A stretch of 64,000 bases of DNA. Origin: CAZNSX01 sp964575845. GTDB taxonomy: Bacteria; UBA8248; CAZNSX01. Shown piece after piece: positions 26,202 to 35,558 of the stretch. Below the pieces are notes generated by a model. That model ran no database searches. It was not told the origin of the DNA and saw only the letters and a program-made list of their open reading frames with translations. Every line of letters begins with the position of its first letter. The stretch's first letter is position 1. The stretch lies in contig CAZNSX010000002.1 in NCBI GenBank assembly GCA_964575845.1, positions 653,376 through 717,375 of the forward strand, given 5' to 3'. Both the position numbers and the translations under genes were made by a program.

Positions 26202-27955
26202 GCAAGAGAGAGCAAGAGCCGCTGAGGTCTCGGGAGGCGAAGCCTCGGCTCCTTCTCATGGAAGAAAGCCCCTCCCTCATGCGCCTGCTTTGGGAGAGCT
26301 TCGGCGAAAGTGAGTTCACCCTGGAGACTTGGGAGGGGGGACGCCCCAGCGCCAAGGCCCTTCTCGGGCGCGAGCCTGACCTTATCCTGGCTCCCTTGAG
26401 GGGCCGGCAGGTCAACGGGCTCAGACTCTGCAAGCAGTTAAAGAGGCGTGATAGGGAGGGTTATACGCCCTTCCTCCTCCTGACCTCTGACGGCTCTTCT
26501 AAACTGGTTCTGGAGGGCCTCGCCGCGGGTGCCGATGATTGTGTTTCCCTTCCGACTCGAGCAGAGGAACTTGCCGGCCGCATCCGCGTGCATCTGGGCT
26601 TGAAGAGACGCTTTGATGCCATAGGGGAAAGGCTCTCGGATTTGGAGCGCCGCGAGGGGGAAGCCGAGGCGGCCACAGAGATAGGTCGAATACTGGCCAT
26701 TCGGGGCCGCTCCCTCTATGGCAAGCTGAGAAGATGCCTCACTATAACCCTCGCCCAGGTGGAAGCTGAACATGGGTCCTTGATGCTTCTGAATGAGCGG
26801 GGTCAGCTGGAGGTGAAGATTGCAACTCGAGCTGAGCTGGAAGGAAGGAGCCGAGAGCTCTCGGAGCAGGGTGTGTCCACACTGGCCCTGAGGGAGGGGA
26901 AATCGGTTTTTGTTGAGGATATTCGCTCCGACCCCAGATTTGAGGCACAGTGGGCTCATCATTACCGCAAGGACTTCGCCCTCTCCGTCCCCATCAGGCA
27001 AGATGGGCAGGTGATCGGCGTGCTCAATGTTTCAGAGCGCAAGGTGGATGTACCCTTTGATGAGAAAGATGAAGCACTTCTTCTGCGGTTCACCGAGAAG
27101 ATAGCTCCCTTCCTTGAGAACGCCCGCCTAAGGGAAGCCCTCAGGGGCGAGCGAGATGAGCTGAGGCGCCAGCTCAAGCTCAACCGTAAGCTCATGGATA
27201 AGACCGCAGCCCAGAATGAGGCCCTTCGCCGGGAGAGGGCGAATCTGGAGGCTGCCAACGTGAAGCTCAGGGAGCTGGAGCAGGTTAAGTCTGACCTGAC
27301 CCACATGGTCATCCATGACCTCAAGGGGCCCTTGAGCGAGGTCATGTCGAACCTGGACTTGCTGAGGTCGGGAGAGCTGGTCGAAGAGGACCGGGAGTGC
27401 CTGGAGACGGCCATGAGCGGGTCCGAGCGCTTGCTTTGCATGATTAATGATATGCTGGATATCAGCAGGATGGAAGAAGGTCGCTTCAGCCTCAAAAAAG
27501 AGGGGATAAAGCTTAACCTCCTGGTGGAGGACGCCCTGGAAAGACTCTCGGCCCTGGCGAGTCAGCGGGGAATATCCTTTAGGTATAAAGCAGCCGGGTG
27601 CTTACCCCCGGTGTTGGCCGACCCGCGAATCCTGGAAAGGGTTATGGATAATATCCTTACCAATGCCATCGCCTACTCGCCCGGGGGAGGGATGGTGACG
27701 GTCACCACGGAAGTTCCCGTGGGCGGCCGAGAGGTTAGAGTGAGCGTAACGGATGAGGGCGAGGGAGTCTCCCAGGGTGACCGCGAGCGCATTTTTGAGA
27801 AGTTCCGCCAAGGGGAGGGAGGCCGCTTGCTCCGCAAGGGAGCGGGCCTCGGCCTCGCCTTCTGTCGGATGGCAACCGAGGCCCATGGCGGGCGAATCTG
27901 GGTGGATAGCGAGCCGGGCAAGGGAAGCACCTTCTGTTTCGCCATTCCACTTTGA
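26198..27955 (+). CDS. GAF histidine kinase with a degenerate N-terminal receiver
   Basis: 585 aa. Residues about 17-135 have a receiver fold, but the phospho-acceptor position is Pro66 (PDLILAPLRGRQVNG) and the conserved lysine is replaced (CVSLPT). A GAF domain follows (about 150-305, VPIRQDGQVIGVLNVSE), then a coiled coil, HisKA with H-box IHDLKGPLSEVMSNL and a HATPase (NILTNAIAYSPGGG, DEGEGVSQGD, GAGLGLAF). The kinase core looks active, the receiver does not. No membrane segment is present. It overlaps guaB by 4 bp and precedes the receiver-TPR gene by 9 bp, a likely partner. Confidence 0.9.
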   Translation: MSKREQEPLRSREAKPRLLLMEESPSLMRLLWESFGESEFTLETWEGGRPSAKALLGREPDLILAPLRGRQVNGLRLCKQLKRRDREGYTPFLLLTSDGSSKLVLEGLAAGADDCVSLPTRAEELAGRIRVHLGLKRRFDAIGERLSDLERREGEAEAATEIGRILAIRGRSLYGKLRRCLTITLAQVEAEHGSLMLLNERGQLEVKIATRAELEGRSRELSEQGVSTLALREGKSVFVEDIRSDPRFEAQWAHHYRKDFALSVPIRQDGQVIGVLNVSERKVDVPFDEKDEALLLRFTEKIAPFLENARLREALRGERDELRRQLKLNRKLMDKTAAQNEALRRERANLEAANVKLRELEQVKSDLTHMVIHDLKGPLSEVMSNLDLLRSGELVEEDRECLETAMSGSERLLCMINDMLDISRMEEGRFSLKKEGIKLNLLVEDALERLSALASQRGISFRYKAAGCLPPVLADPRILERVMDNILTNAIAYSPGGGMVTVTTEVPVGGREVRVSVTDEGEGVSQGDRERIFEKFRQGEGGRLLRKGAGLGLAFCRMATEAHGGRIWVDSEPGKGSTFCFAIPL

Positions 27956-27964
27956 GGTGAGGCG

Positions 27965-29131
27965 GTGAGACAAGCGAGGAAGCCAGGCAGGAAGTTGAAG
28001 TTTCTTGTGGTGGATGACATGTCCAACATGCGCAAGACCATACGGAACATGCTGCGCAAGCTGGGCTACGAGGACGTCACAGAGGCCGAGGACGGAGACA
28101 CGGCCCTTTCGCGCCTCAGGGCAGTCCGCTACGACTTCGTCATTGCTGACTGGAAGATGCCTCGCATGAGCGGTATCGAACTCCTGCAAACCGTCCGGAA
28201 AAGCGACGCCCTGCGCAACATTCCCTTCCTGATGGTGACGGCTGAGATAAATGAGGCGACCGTGGCTCAGGCTGCCGAAGGGGAGGTCGATGGTTATATC
28301 ATAAAGCCTTTCTTCGCCATGACGCTGGAGGAGAAGATCAACGGAATCCTGGAGCGCAGGGCCAATCCCTCACAACTTGAGTTACATCTCCGCAAGGCTC
28401 AGGCGTGTCTTGCCGACGGACAGCTGAATCAGGCTCTGGCCGAGTGTGAGGAAGCCCTCCGGCTTCAGCCTACCAGTGCGCGTGCCATGACCCTCATGGG
28501 AGAGGTTTTTGAAAAAGGAGGGCAGCTGGAGCAGGCGGAGCAGAGTTACAAGGCCGCGGTTCACCACAACCCTATGTTCCTCAAGGGTCAGGATCAACTG
28601 GGCCACCTTTGCGAGCGCCAGGGCAAGCAAAAGGAGGCCATAGAGGCCTTTCAGGCCGCAGCCAGGATAAGCCCCTCTAACGCGGAGCGTCAGATGGAGC
28701 TGGGTAAGGCCCTTTTGGAGGAGGGCAGGGTGGAGGAGGCGTCCTTTGCCTTTGAAGAGGCAGTCCGGGCCGACCGGGATAAGGAGAAGCGCACGACAGA
28801 GATTGGCGAGGCCTTCCTCTCCAAGGGTCAAGCCGAGAGGGCGATACAGAGCTTCCAGCAGGTCCTGGCCCAGAACCCCGAGAACCTCCATGTCTATAAC
28901 CGCCTGGGCATTGCCTTCCGGCAGAAGGGCCTTTACAAGGAGGCCATAAACGAGTACCTGAAGGCTCTGGCCATCGACCCCAATGATGAGATCCTACACT
29001 ATAACTTGGGGCGTGCCTATCTGGAGGGCAGAGACGAAGCTAACGCAGTAAAATCCTTCAGAAAAGCCTTGGAGCTTAACCCTGACTTTGAAGAAGCCAA
29101 TGAGATTTTAAGGGAGACCGTTGGATCGTAG
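27965..29131 (+). CDS. CheY-like receiver fused to tetratricopeptide repeats
   Basis: 388 aa, GTG start at 27965. Residues 10-135 are a CheY-type receiver (D17-D18, phospho-acceptor D62 in IADWKMPRMSG, lysine in YIIKPFF). From about residue 140 to the end there are roughly seven TPR units, such as QLELHLRKAQACLADGQLNQ and VYNRLGIAFRQKGLYKEAI. With no DNA-binding or enzymatic domain it probably signals by protein contacts. The preceding kinase is the obvious cognate sensor. Confidence 0.9.
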   Translation: MRQARKPGRKLKFLVVDDMSNMRKTIRNMLRKLGYEDVTEAEDGDTALSRLRAVRYDFVIADWKMPRMSGIELLQTVRKSDALRNIPFLMVTAEINEATVAQAAEGEVDGYIIKPFFAMTLEEKINGILERRANPSQLELHLRKAQACLADGQLNQALAECEEALRLQPTSARAMTLMGEVFEKGGQLEQAEQSYKAAVHHNPMFLKGQDQLGHLCERQGKQKEAIEAFQAAARISPSNAERQMELGKALLEEGRVEEASFAFEEAVRADRDKEKRTTEIGEAFLSKGQAERAIQSFQQVLAQNPENLHVYNRLGIAFRQKGLYKEAINEYLKALAIDPNDEILHYNLGRAYLEGRDEANAVKSFRKALELNPDFEEANEILRETVGS

Positions 29132-29209
29132 CGCCTCTCCAATCGCTCATTTTCCCATGAAGCTGAAAAGGAGAGGTGGTGTTTGAATTGAGGCCCGCAA
29201 GAGACTTCC

Positions 29210-29866
29210 ATGAGGCGAAAACGCACCGAGATAGATAAGGATGAGCTTCCTCTTCCAGAGGAACCGGAGGAAGAGGAGGCGCAGGAGCAATATTCGGCTC
29301 AGGCGGTAATGCCCGAGCCTGAGCTCGACTCCGAGGGGGTTCCCCCCGCCAGGCGGCGTGCGCCTCTGCTCCCCGCCCTCGGGGGTGTGGTGGCCCTCCT
29401 CTGCGTGGGTTGGATTGTGGCATATTTTATCCCGGTCTCCCTGGAGCGGGAGGCCAGGGCTCCCATGAAGAAGACTCTTCAGGGGCTCCCGCCTGAGCTT
29501 AAGCCCTCCGGGTGGCTTGAGGCGAAGGCCCTCAAGAGGAGGGAGCTGGAACGGGCAATAGACCTATCCCTGGGCAAGCCCTTTTACGTGCCCTTGCGAA
29601 GGGGCGGGGGTGGAGAGGAGGTCTTTTTCCTTAAACTTGCCCTGACTCTGGAACTTTCCGACTCCGCCACAGCCCAAGAGGCCAAGAGCAAGCTGCCCCT
29701 CCTGCGAAAAAAGGTTTTCACCCTCCTCCGGAGCACCACATTCGAGAGCCTCAGAGGGCGGGGGGCCGGGGCTCAGCTGAAGGGCGCGCTCATGGCCTCC
29801 CTCAATGGGGCCCTCACCACAGGCCAGCTGAAGAGGCTTTATTTCACCGACTTCATAATTCACTGA
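29210..29866 (+). CDS. FliL-like single-pass membrane protein
   Basis: 218 aa. An acidic cytoplasmic N-terminus (about 1-48), one transmembrane helix (LLPALGGVVALLCVGWIVAY, about 53-72) and a periplasmic domain whose end (LKGALMASLNGALTTGQLKR then YFTDFIIH) resembles FliL, the stator-associated flagellar basal-body protein. No flagellar gene is present in the window, so either the flagellar genes lie elsewhere or this is a FliL-domain protein with another partner. It sits after the receiver-TPR gene and 2 bp before guaA. Confidence 0.6.
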   Translation: MRRKRTEIDKDELPLPEEPEEEEAQEQYSAQAVMPEPELDSEGVPPARRRAPLLPALGGVVALLCVGWIVAYFIPVSLEREARAPMKKTLQGLPPELKPSGWLEAKALKRRELERAIDLSLGKPFYVPLRRGGGGEEVFFLKLALTLELSDSATAQEAKSKLPLLRKKVFTLLRSTTFESLRGRGAGAQLKGALMASLNGALTTGQLKRLYFTDFIIH

Positions 29867-29868
29867 AA

Positions 29869-31404
29869 GTGACAGAGAAGGTCCTCATTCTCGACTTCGG
29901 CTCCCAGTACACCCAGCTCATTGCCCGGAGGGTCAGGGAGAACCAGGTTTATTGTGAGATTTTGCCATGTACGGTGACTCTGGAGGAGGTGAAGGCGTCT
30001 GCTCCCGGGGCCGTCATCCTCTCCGGGGGGCCGGCCAGCGTCTATGAACCGGTGGCCCCCGGGACGGAGCGTTCACTTTTCGAGCTCGGGGTCCCCGTCT
30101 TGGGAATCTGCTACGGTATGCAGCTCATGGCCCACCTCCTGGGGGGCAAGGTGAAGGCCGGGATGAGGCGCGAGTACGGCCGGGCGGAGCTCTCAGTCCG
30201 GGACCGGCGCGACCTCTTCTCAGCTCTGGCCGAACGGGAGGTGGTCTGGATGAGCCACGGCGATAGGGTGGAGGAGGCGCCGCCTGGCTTTGAGGCCATC
30301 GCCAGTTCCGAGAGCTCGCCGGTGGCCGCTATGCGTTCTGCAGATGGGCGCCTCTTCGGGATCCAATTTCACCCCGAGGTGGTGCACACGCCCAATGGAG
30401 GAAGGATCATCCGAAATTTCCTCTTCGGCATCTGCGGCTTCCGGGGTGAGTGGACCATGCGCTCCTTCGTGGAGGGGGCCTTAAAGGCAATAAGGGACCA
30501 GGTGGGCAATGGTGGGGTAATATGTGGCCTGAGCGGTGGAGTGGACTCCTCCGTGACGGCACTCCTCCTTCACCGGGCTGTGGGCGACCGGCTCACCTGC
30601 ATCTTCGTCGATAACGGCCTCCTGCGAAAGGGAGAGGCCGAAGAGGTGGTGACCACGTTTGGCAAACACTTCCACCTTAGGCTCCGCGCGGTCGATGCCC
30701 GTGCCCGCTTCCTGAAGGCCCTCGAAGGGGTCGAGGACCCGGAAGAGAAACGGCGCCGGGTGGGACGTGAGTTCATCGAGGTGTTCGAGAAGGAGGCGCG
30801 TCGGGTAGGAGGTGCCCGGTTCCTCGCTCAGGGGACCCTCTACCCCGATGTCATAGAGAGCGTTTCCTTCAAGGGGCCCTCGGCCACCATTAAGAGCCAC
30901 CACAACGTGGGAGGGCTTCCCGAGGAAATGGGTTTGGAGTTGGTGGAGCCCCTGAGGGAGCTGTTCAAGGATGAGGTGAGAAAGGTGGGGGAGGAGCTGG
31001 GCCTTCCTGAGGAGGTTCTCTACCGGCAGCCCTTCCCCGGCCCTGGCTTGGCCGTGAGAGTGCTGGGGGAGGTCACGCATGAGAGGCTGGAAGTCCTGAG
31101 AGAGGCCGACGCCATACTCCTCGAAGAGGTGAAGCGGGCGGGCCTCTACAAGAGCATCTGGCAGTGCTTCGCAGTGCTTCTGCCCGTCAGGTCTGTGGGA
31201 GTCATGGGCGATGAGAGGACTTATGAGAATGTGCTCGCCATCCGGGCCGTCACGAGCCATGACGGCATGACGGCCGATTGGGCCCGGCTACCGGAGGAGC
31301 TCCTTGCTCTGGTCTCAGGCCGCATCATAAACGAGGTCCGAGGAATAAACCGTGTGGTCTATGACATAAGCTCCAAGCCCCCCAGCACCATAGAGTGGGA
31401 GTGA
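29869..31404 (+). CDS. guaA: GMP synthase (glutamine-hydrolysing)
   Basis: 511 aa, GTG start at 29869. The glutamine amidotransferase domain has LILDFGSQYTQLIARRVRE, nucleophile Cys in GICYGMQLMAHL and His in FHPEVVHT. The ATP-pyrophosphatase P-loop is GLSGGVDSSVTALLLH and the C-terminal dimerisation region ends KPPSTIEWE. Converts XMP to GMP. It is adjacent to dnaE (1 bp gap). Confidence 0.96.
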   Translation: MTEKVLILDFGSQYTQLIARRVRENQVYCEILPCTVTLEEVKASAPGAVILSGGPASVYEPVAPGTERSLFELGVPVLGICYGMQLMAHLLGGKVKAGMRREYGRAELSVRDRRDLFSALAEREVVWMSHGDRVEEAPPGFEAIASSESSPVAAMRSADGRLFGIQFHPEVVHTPNGGRIIRNFLFGICGFRGEWTMRSFVEGALKAIRDQVGNGGVICGLSGGVDSSVTALLLHRAVGDRLTCIFVDNGLLRKGEAEEVVTTFGKHFHLRLRAVDARARFLKALEGVEDPEEKRRRVGREFIEVFEKEARRVGGARFLAQGTLYPDVIESVSFKGPSATIKSHHNVGGLPEEMGLELVEPLRELFKDEVRKVGEELGLPEEVLYRQPFPGPGLAVRVLGEVTHERLEVLREADAILLEEVKRAGLYKSIWQCFAVLLPVRSVGVMGDERTYENVLAIRAVTSHDGMTADWARLPEELLALVSGRIINEVRGINRVVYDISSKPPSTIEWE

Positions 31405-31405
31405 G

Positions 31406-34400
31406 ATGAGAGTCTCGGATTTCATTCACCTGCACCTCCATACCCAGTATAGCCTTCTGGATGGCGCCGTCCGTCTTGAGGCCCTCATGGCCCGGGCATT
31501 GGAATACCGGATGCCAGCCCTCGCCATAACCGACCACGGCAGCATGTACGGGGCCATAAAGTTCTACCGTGCCGCAAGGGCCGCTGGCATTAAGCCTATC
31601 CTGGGTTGTGAGCTCTATGTGGCGCCGGGTAGCCGCCTGGAGAAGGTGCCCGCGGCAGGAGGGGGAGACCAGGCTTATCATCTGACGGTCCTGGCCAGAA
31701 ACGAAGAGGGCTACCGGAATCTCATCCAGCTCGCAACGAGGGCCCACCTCGAGGGTTTCTATTACAGGCCCCGTGTGGACAGGGAGCTTCTGGAGGGCTA
31801 CAGGGGAGGTCTCATAGCCTTGAGTGGGTGCCTGAGCGGAGAGATAAATCAGCTCCTGCTCTCGGGGCAGCGAGAGAAGGCACAGCGGGCCGCCTGCTAC
31901 TACCGGGAGCTCTTCGGGTACGAAGGCTTCTATCTGGAGCTTCAGAACCAAGGTCTTGAGGAACAGAAGCTTCTCATTCCTCAAATGATAGGGCTGGGAG
32001 AGGAGCTTGGGATCCCTCTGGTGGCCTCTAATGATGTCCACTATCTGGATCACCGGGACCATCGGGCCCATGAGGTACTCCTCTGCATCCAGACGGGGAA
32101 GACCATAAACGATGAGAAGCGCCTTCGCATGGCAAGTGACCAGTTTTATTTCAAGCGACCAGGGGAGATGAAGGCTCTTTTCGCCGAGCTACCCGATGCC
32201 CTTCATAACACCAGGGCTATTGCCGAGATGTGCGAGCTGGAAATGGAGCTGGGCGTGCAGCACCACCTTCCCCGTTACGACCCACCCCCTGGCTGCACCT
32301 TGGAGGGGTATCTGAGGAAACTGGCAGAGCAGGGCCTGGAGGAGAGGCTTAAGGCGATGGGCTTTGGGAGTTCCGAGAGCCGCCCCTATCGGGAACGCCT
32401 CGATCACGAGCTCTCCATAATCGAGGCCACAGGTTATTCGGGATATTTCCTCGTGGTGTGGGATTTCATCGACTATGCGAGAGGACAGGGCGTCCCGGTG
32501 GGACCGGGCAGGGGCTCTGCGGCGGGCAGCCTCGTGGCCTATGCCCTTCGCATCACAGACCTCGACCCCCTCCGCTATGGGCTTCTGTTCGAGCGGTTCC
32601 TGAGCCCTGAGCGGGTCAGCATGCCGGATATCGATATCGACTTCTGCATGGAGCGGCGGGAGGAGGTCATCGACTATGTTGGCCAGCGCTATGGCAAGGA
32701 AAACGTCGCCCAGATAATTACCTTCGGAACAATGGCGGCCCGGGGGGTGGTGAGGGACGTGGGCCGCGCCCTGGATATGCCTTACGGCGAGGTGGACCGC
32801 ATAGCCAAGCTCGTTCCCAACCGCCTCAACATCACCCTTGAGCAGGCGCTGAAGGAGGAGGCCAGGCTGAGGGAGATGGCGGAAAGGGATGAGCGGGTGG
32901 GGGAGCTCCTGGAGACGGCAAGGACTCTAGAGGGCCTCACTCGCCACGCCTCCATCCACGCGGCGGGAGTGGTCATAACGCCCGAGCCTCTTGTCAATTA
33001 CCTTCCCCTCTGCCGGGGAGCAAAGGGTGAGGTGGTCACCCAGTATGCGATGGATGACATCGAGGCGCTTGGGCTTCTGAAGATGGATTTTCTCGGCCTG
33101 AGAACCCTTACGGTAATAGAGAAGGCCACTCGGTTGATAGAGAGGGCCCGGGGCGAGAAGGTTTGCGCGGAGGCGCTTCCCCTGGATGACGCCGTCACCT
33201 ACAGGCTTCTCTGCGAGGCCAGAACCACGGGCATCTTCCAGCTGGAGAGCCGGGGCATCCGCGATATCCTGAGAAAGCTCAAGCCCGAGAGCTTCGAGGA
33301 TCTTGTGGCGCTGGTGGCCCTCTACCGCCCGGGGCCTCTCGGAAGCGGCATGGTGGATGATTTCATAAAGCGAAAGCACGGGCTTCAGCCCATAGAGTAT
33401 GAGCTCCCCGAGCTTGAGGCCTTGCTGAAGGAGACCTATGGTGTAATCGTCTATCAGGAACAGGTGATGAAGATCGCCAGCGAGCTGGCGGGCTTCAGCA
33501 TGGGGGCCGCAGATGAGCTCAGGCGGGCCATGGGCAAGAAGAAGCTGGAGGTCATGGTCCGTCAACGGGAGCGCTTTGTGGAAGGGACGGTCGGGAGGGG
33601 AATAGAGAGAGAGAAGGCCGAGAGACTCTTTGACCTCATGGAGTATTTTGCCGGCTATGGCTTCAACAAATCCCATAGCGCCGCTTACGCGCTCGTGGCT
33701 TACAGGACGGCCTATCTCAAGGCCCACTACCCGCAGGAGTTTATGGCCGCCCTTCTCACAAGCGATAAAGACAATACCGACAAGGTCATGAACGACATGA
33801 GCGAGTGCCGAGAGATGGGGATAAAGGTGCTTCCTCCTGACGTCAACCAGAGCGGGAAGGATTTCTCTGTGTTCGGCCCCGACATCCGCTTCGGCCTGGC
33901 GGCGGTGAAGAATGTGGGCGAGGGAGCAGTGGACTCTATCCTTGATGCCAGGGAAAAAAGAGGGCCGTTTCTCTCGCTTTTCGATTTTTGCCGGAGGGTG
34001 GACCTCCGCTTGGTGAACCGGAGGGTAGTGGAGAGTCTCATCAAGTGCGGGGCCTTCGACTCCACGGGCGCCCGGCGCTCCCAATTGATGGGAGCCCTGG
34101 ATGTGGCCATGGAGGCCGCCTCTCGGGCTCAAAGGAGTCTCGCGGCGGGACAATTCGACCTTTTCGCAGGAGCCGGAGGCGGGGGTGAAGTCCCCGAGCC
34201 CTCGTATCCGGGCCTTGCCGAGTGGCCCGAGACCCAGCTCCTTGCGTGCGAGAAAGAGGCCCTGGGCTTTTACATCACCGGCCATCCCCTCGGTCGCTTT
34301 GAGCGGGAGTTGCGCAATTTCACCGACACAGACACCCGGAACCTGGCTGAAAGGAGAAACGGGGGCAAGGTGAGGCTCGCGGGCATCGTGCGATCAGTAC

Positions 34401-34861
34401 GCTCCCAGACCACGCGGCGGGGAGAACGGATGGCTTATGTAATCCTTGAAGACCTCTATGGCTCCGTCGAGCTCATCGCCTTCCCCGAGGTCTATCGCGC
34501 AGCGGAGGGGTTACTCCAGGGCGAAGAGCCGCTGGTGGTGGAGGGGAACCTGGAGCCTGGGGAGGAGGTTACCAGAATCATAGCCGAAGGGATATATCCC
34601 CTCTCTCAGGCCCGGGAAAGGCTGGCCGCGAAGCTTCATCTGAGCCTGCAGGCGCCCGGTCTGACCCGTGAATTTCTCCTTGAACTGAGGCGGCTGCTTG
34701 AGGGGCAGAAAGGGAAGTGCGAGGTGCTCCTACACCTTCTTTTTCCGGAGGGGCGAGAGGTGGTCGTGGCGGCTGGCGACAAGTGGCGTGTGACACCCAC
34801 GGATCAACTCCTCGGCCGCGTGTCAGAGCTCCTGGGGGCGGAGGCCCTTTCCTTTGAGTGA
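31406..34861 (+). CDS. dnaE: DNA polymerase III alpha subunit
   Basis: 1151 aa, typical DnaE1 length. N-terminal PHP domain (FIHLHLHTQYSLLDGAV, ITDHGSMYGAI), polymerase palm with GPGRGSAAGSLVAYAL and PDIDIDFCMERR, a fingers segment RPGPLGSGM and FNKSHSAAYALVAY, then an OB fold. The C-terminal region is shorter than in E. coli. It follows guaA immediately and overlaps lipB by 8 bp. Confidence 0.96.
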   Translation: MRVSDFIHLHLHTQYSLLDGAVRLEALMARALEYRMPALAITDHGSMYGAIKFYRAARAAGIKPILGCELYVAPGSRLEKVPAAGGGDQAYHLTVLARNEEGYRNLIQLATRAHLEGFYYRPRVDRELLEGYRGGLIALSGCLSGEINQLLLSGQREKAQRAACYYRELFGYEGFYLELQNQGLEEQKLLIPQMIGLGEELGIPLVASNDVHYLDHRDHRAHEVLLCIQTGKTINDEKRLRMASDQFYFKRPGEMKALFAELPDALHNTRAIAEMCELEMELGVQHHLPRYDPPPGCTLEGYLRKLAEQGLEERLKAMGFGSSESRPYRERLDHELSIIEATGYSGYFLVVWDFIDYARGQGVPVGPGRGSAAGSLVAYALRITDLDPLRYGLLFERFLSPERVSMPDIDIDFCMERREEVIDYVGQRYGKENVAQIITFGTMAARGVVRDVGRALDMPYGEVDRIAKLVPNRLNITLEQALKEEARLREMAERDERVGELLETARTLEGLTRHASIHAAGVVITPEPLVNYLPLCRGAKGEVVTQYAMDDIEALGLLKMDFLGLRTLTVIEKATRLIERARGEKVCAEALPLDDAVTYRLLCEARTTGIFQLESRGIRDILRKLKPESFEDLVALVALYRPGPLGSGMVDDFIKRKHGLQPIEYELPELEALLKETYGVIVYQEQVMKIASELAGFSMGAADELRRAMGKKKLEVMVRQRERFVEGTVGRGIEREKAERLFDLMEYFAGYGFNKSHSAAYALVAYRTAYLKAHYPQEFMAALLTSDKDNTDKVMNDMSECREMGIKVLPPDVNQSGKDFSVFGPDIRFGLAAVKNVGEGAVDSILDAREKRGPFLSLFDFCRRVDLRLVNRRVVESLIKCGAFDSTGARRSQLMGALDVAMEAASRAQRSLAAGQFDLFAGAGGGGEVPEPSYPGLAEWPETQLLACEKEALGFYITGHPLGRFERELRNFTDTDTRNLAERRNGGKVRLAGIVRSVRSQTTRRGERMAYVILEDLYGSVELIAFPEVYRAAEGLLQGEEPLVVEGNLEPGEEVTRIIAEGIYPLSQARERLAAKLHLSLQAPGLTREFLLELRRLLEGQKGKCEVLLHLLFPEGREVVVAAGDKWRVTPTDQLLGRVSELLGAEALSFE

Positions 34862-35558
34862 GCGGCGTCCCCTGGATGTATACGACCTAGGCCTAGTTCC
34901 CTTTGAAGAGGCGCTTGAACTTCAGAATGCCCTCCATCAGGAGCGTGCCCAAGGCCTTCGAGAAGACCTCCTTCTGCTGCTTGAGCACCCCCATGTCCTC
35001 ACCATCGGGGCGGGCGGGAGGGCGGAGAATATCCTTCCCGACGCAGAGGAGCTCAAGGCCAGGGGCGTCCCCGCCTACAGGATAAACCGAGGTGGGGATG
35101 TCACCTATCACGGTCCGGGCCAGCTCGTGGGCTATCCCATTCTCGACTTAAGACTCCTCGGTCGGGACCTCCACCTCTACGTGCGCTCCCTAGAGGAGGT
35201 CTTCATAAGGCTCCTCTCGGATTTCGCCCTTGAGGCGAGGCGCGTTCCAGGACGTTCGGGAGTTTGGGTAGGAGAGGAGAAGGTGCTGGCCCTGGGCATC
35301 GGCGTGAGGAGGTGGGTCTCCATGCATGGGTTTGCCCTGAACGTGGAGCCTGACCTCAGCTATTTTAAGCTCATCATCCCTTGCGGTATCCGTGAGGCTG
35401 GGGTAACATCTCTCAGCGTGCTTCTCGGCAGGACGCCGCCCTGGGGGGAGCTGAAGGAGGCTCTCCTGTGGCACTTCGGCGATGTGTTTTCTTTTGAGCC
35501 GAGAGCCCGTGAGGCTCAATCCCTCTGGAGTGCGATCTCTGGGTTGGGGAGAGGTTAG
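34854..35558 (+). CDS. lipB: octanoyl-[acyl-carrier-protein]:protein N-octanoyltransferase
   Basis: 234 aa, TTG start overlapping dnaE by 8 bp; no better start is seen. INRGGDVTYHGPGQLVGYPI and GRSGVWVGEEKVLALGI with SMHGFALNV identify LipB; the catalytic lysine (EEK) and cysteine (IIPCGI) are both present. Transfers octanoate to lipoyl domains. LipA is not nearby. exbB begins right after its stop. Confidence 0.93.
   Translation: MSERRPLDVYDLGLVPFEEALELQNALHQERAQGLREDLLLLLEHPHVLTIGAGGRAENILPDAEELKARGVPAYRINRGGDVTYHGPGQLVGYPILDLRLLGRDLHLYVRSLEEVFIRLLSDFALEARRVPGRSGVWVGEEKVLALGIGVRRWVSMHGFALNVEPDLSYFKLIIPCGIREAGVTSLSVLLGRTPPWGELKEALLWHFGDVFSFEPRAREAQSLWSAISGLGRG

Noticed and set aside
29210..29866. 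Flagellar locus
   Set aside because: Only a FliL-like protein is present; no other flagellar gene occurs in the window.
32927..34285. 452-codon minus-strand open frame
   Set aside because: Antisense to the conserved dnaE coding sequence, without recognisable motifs.
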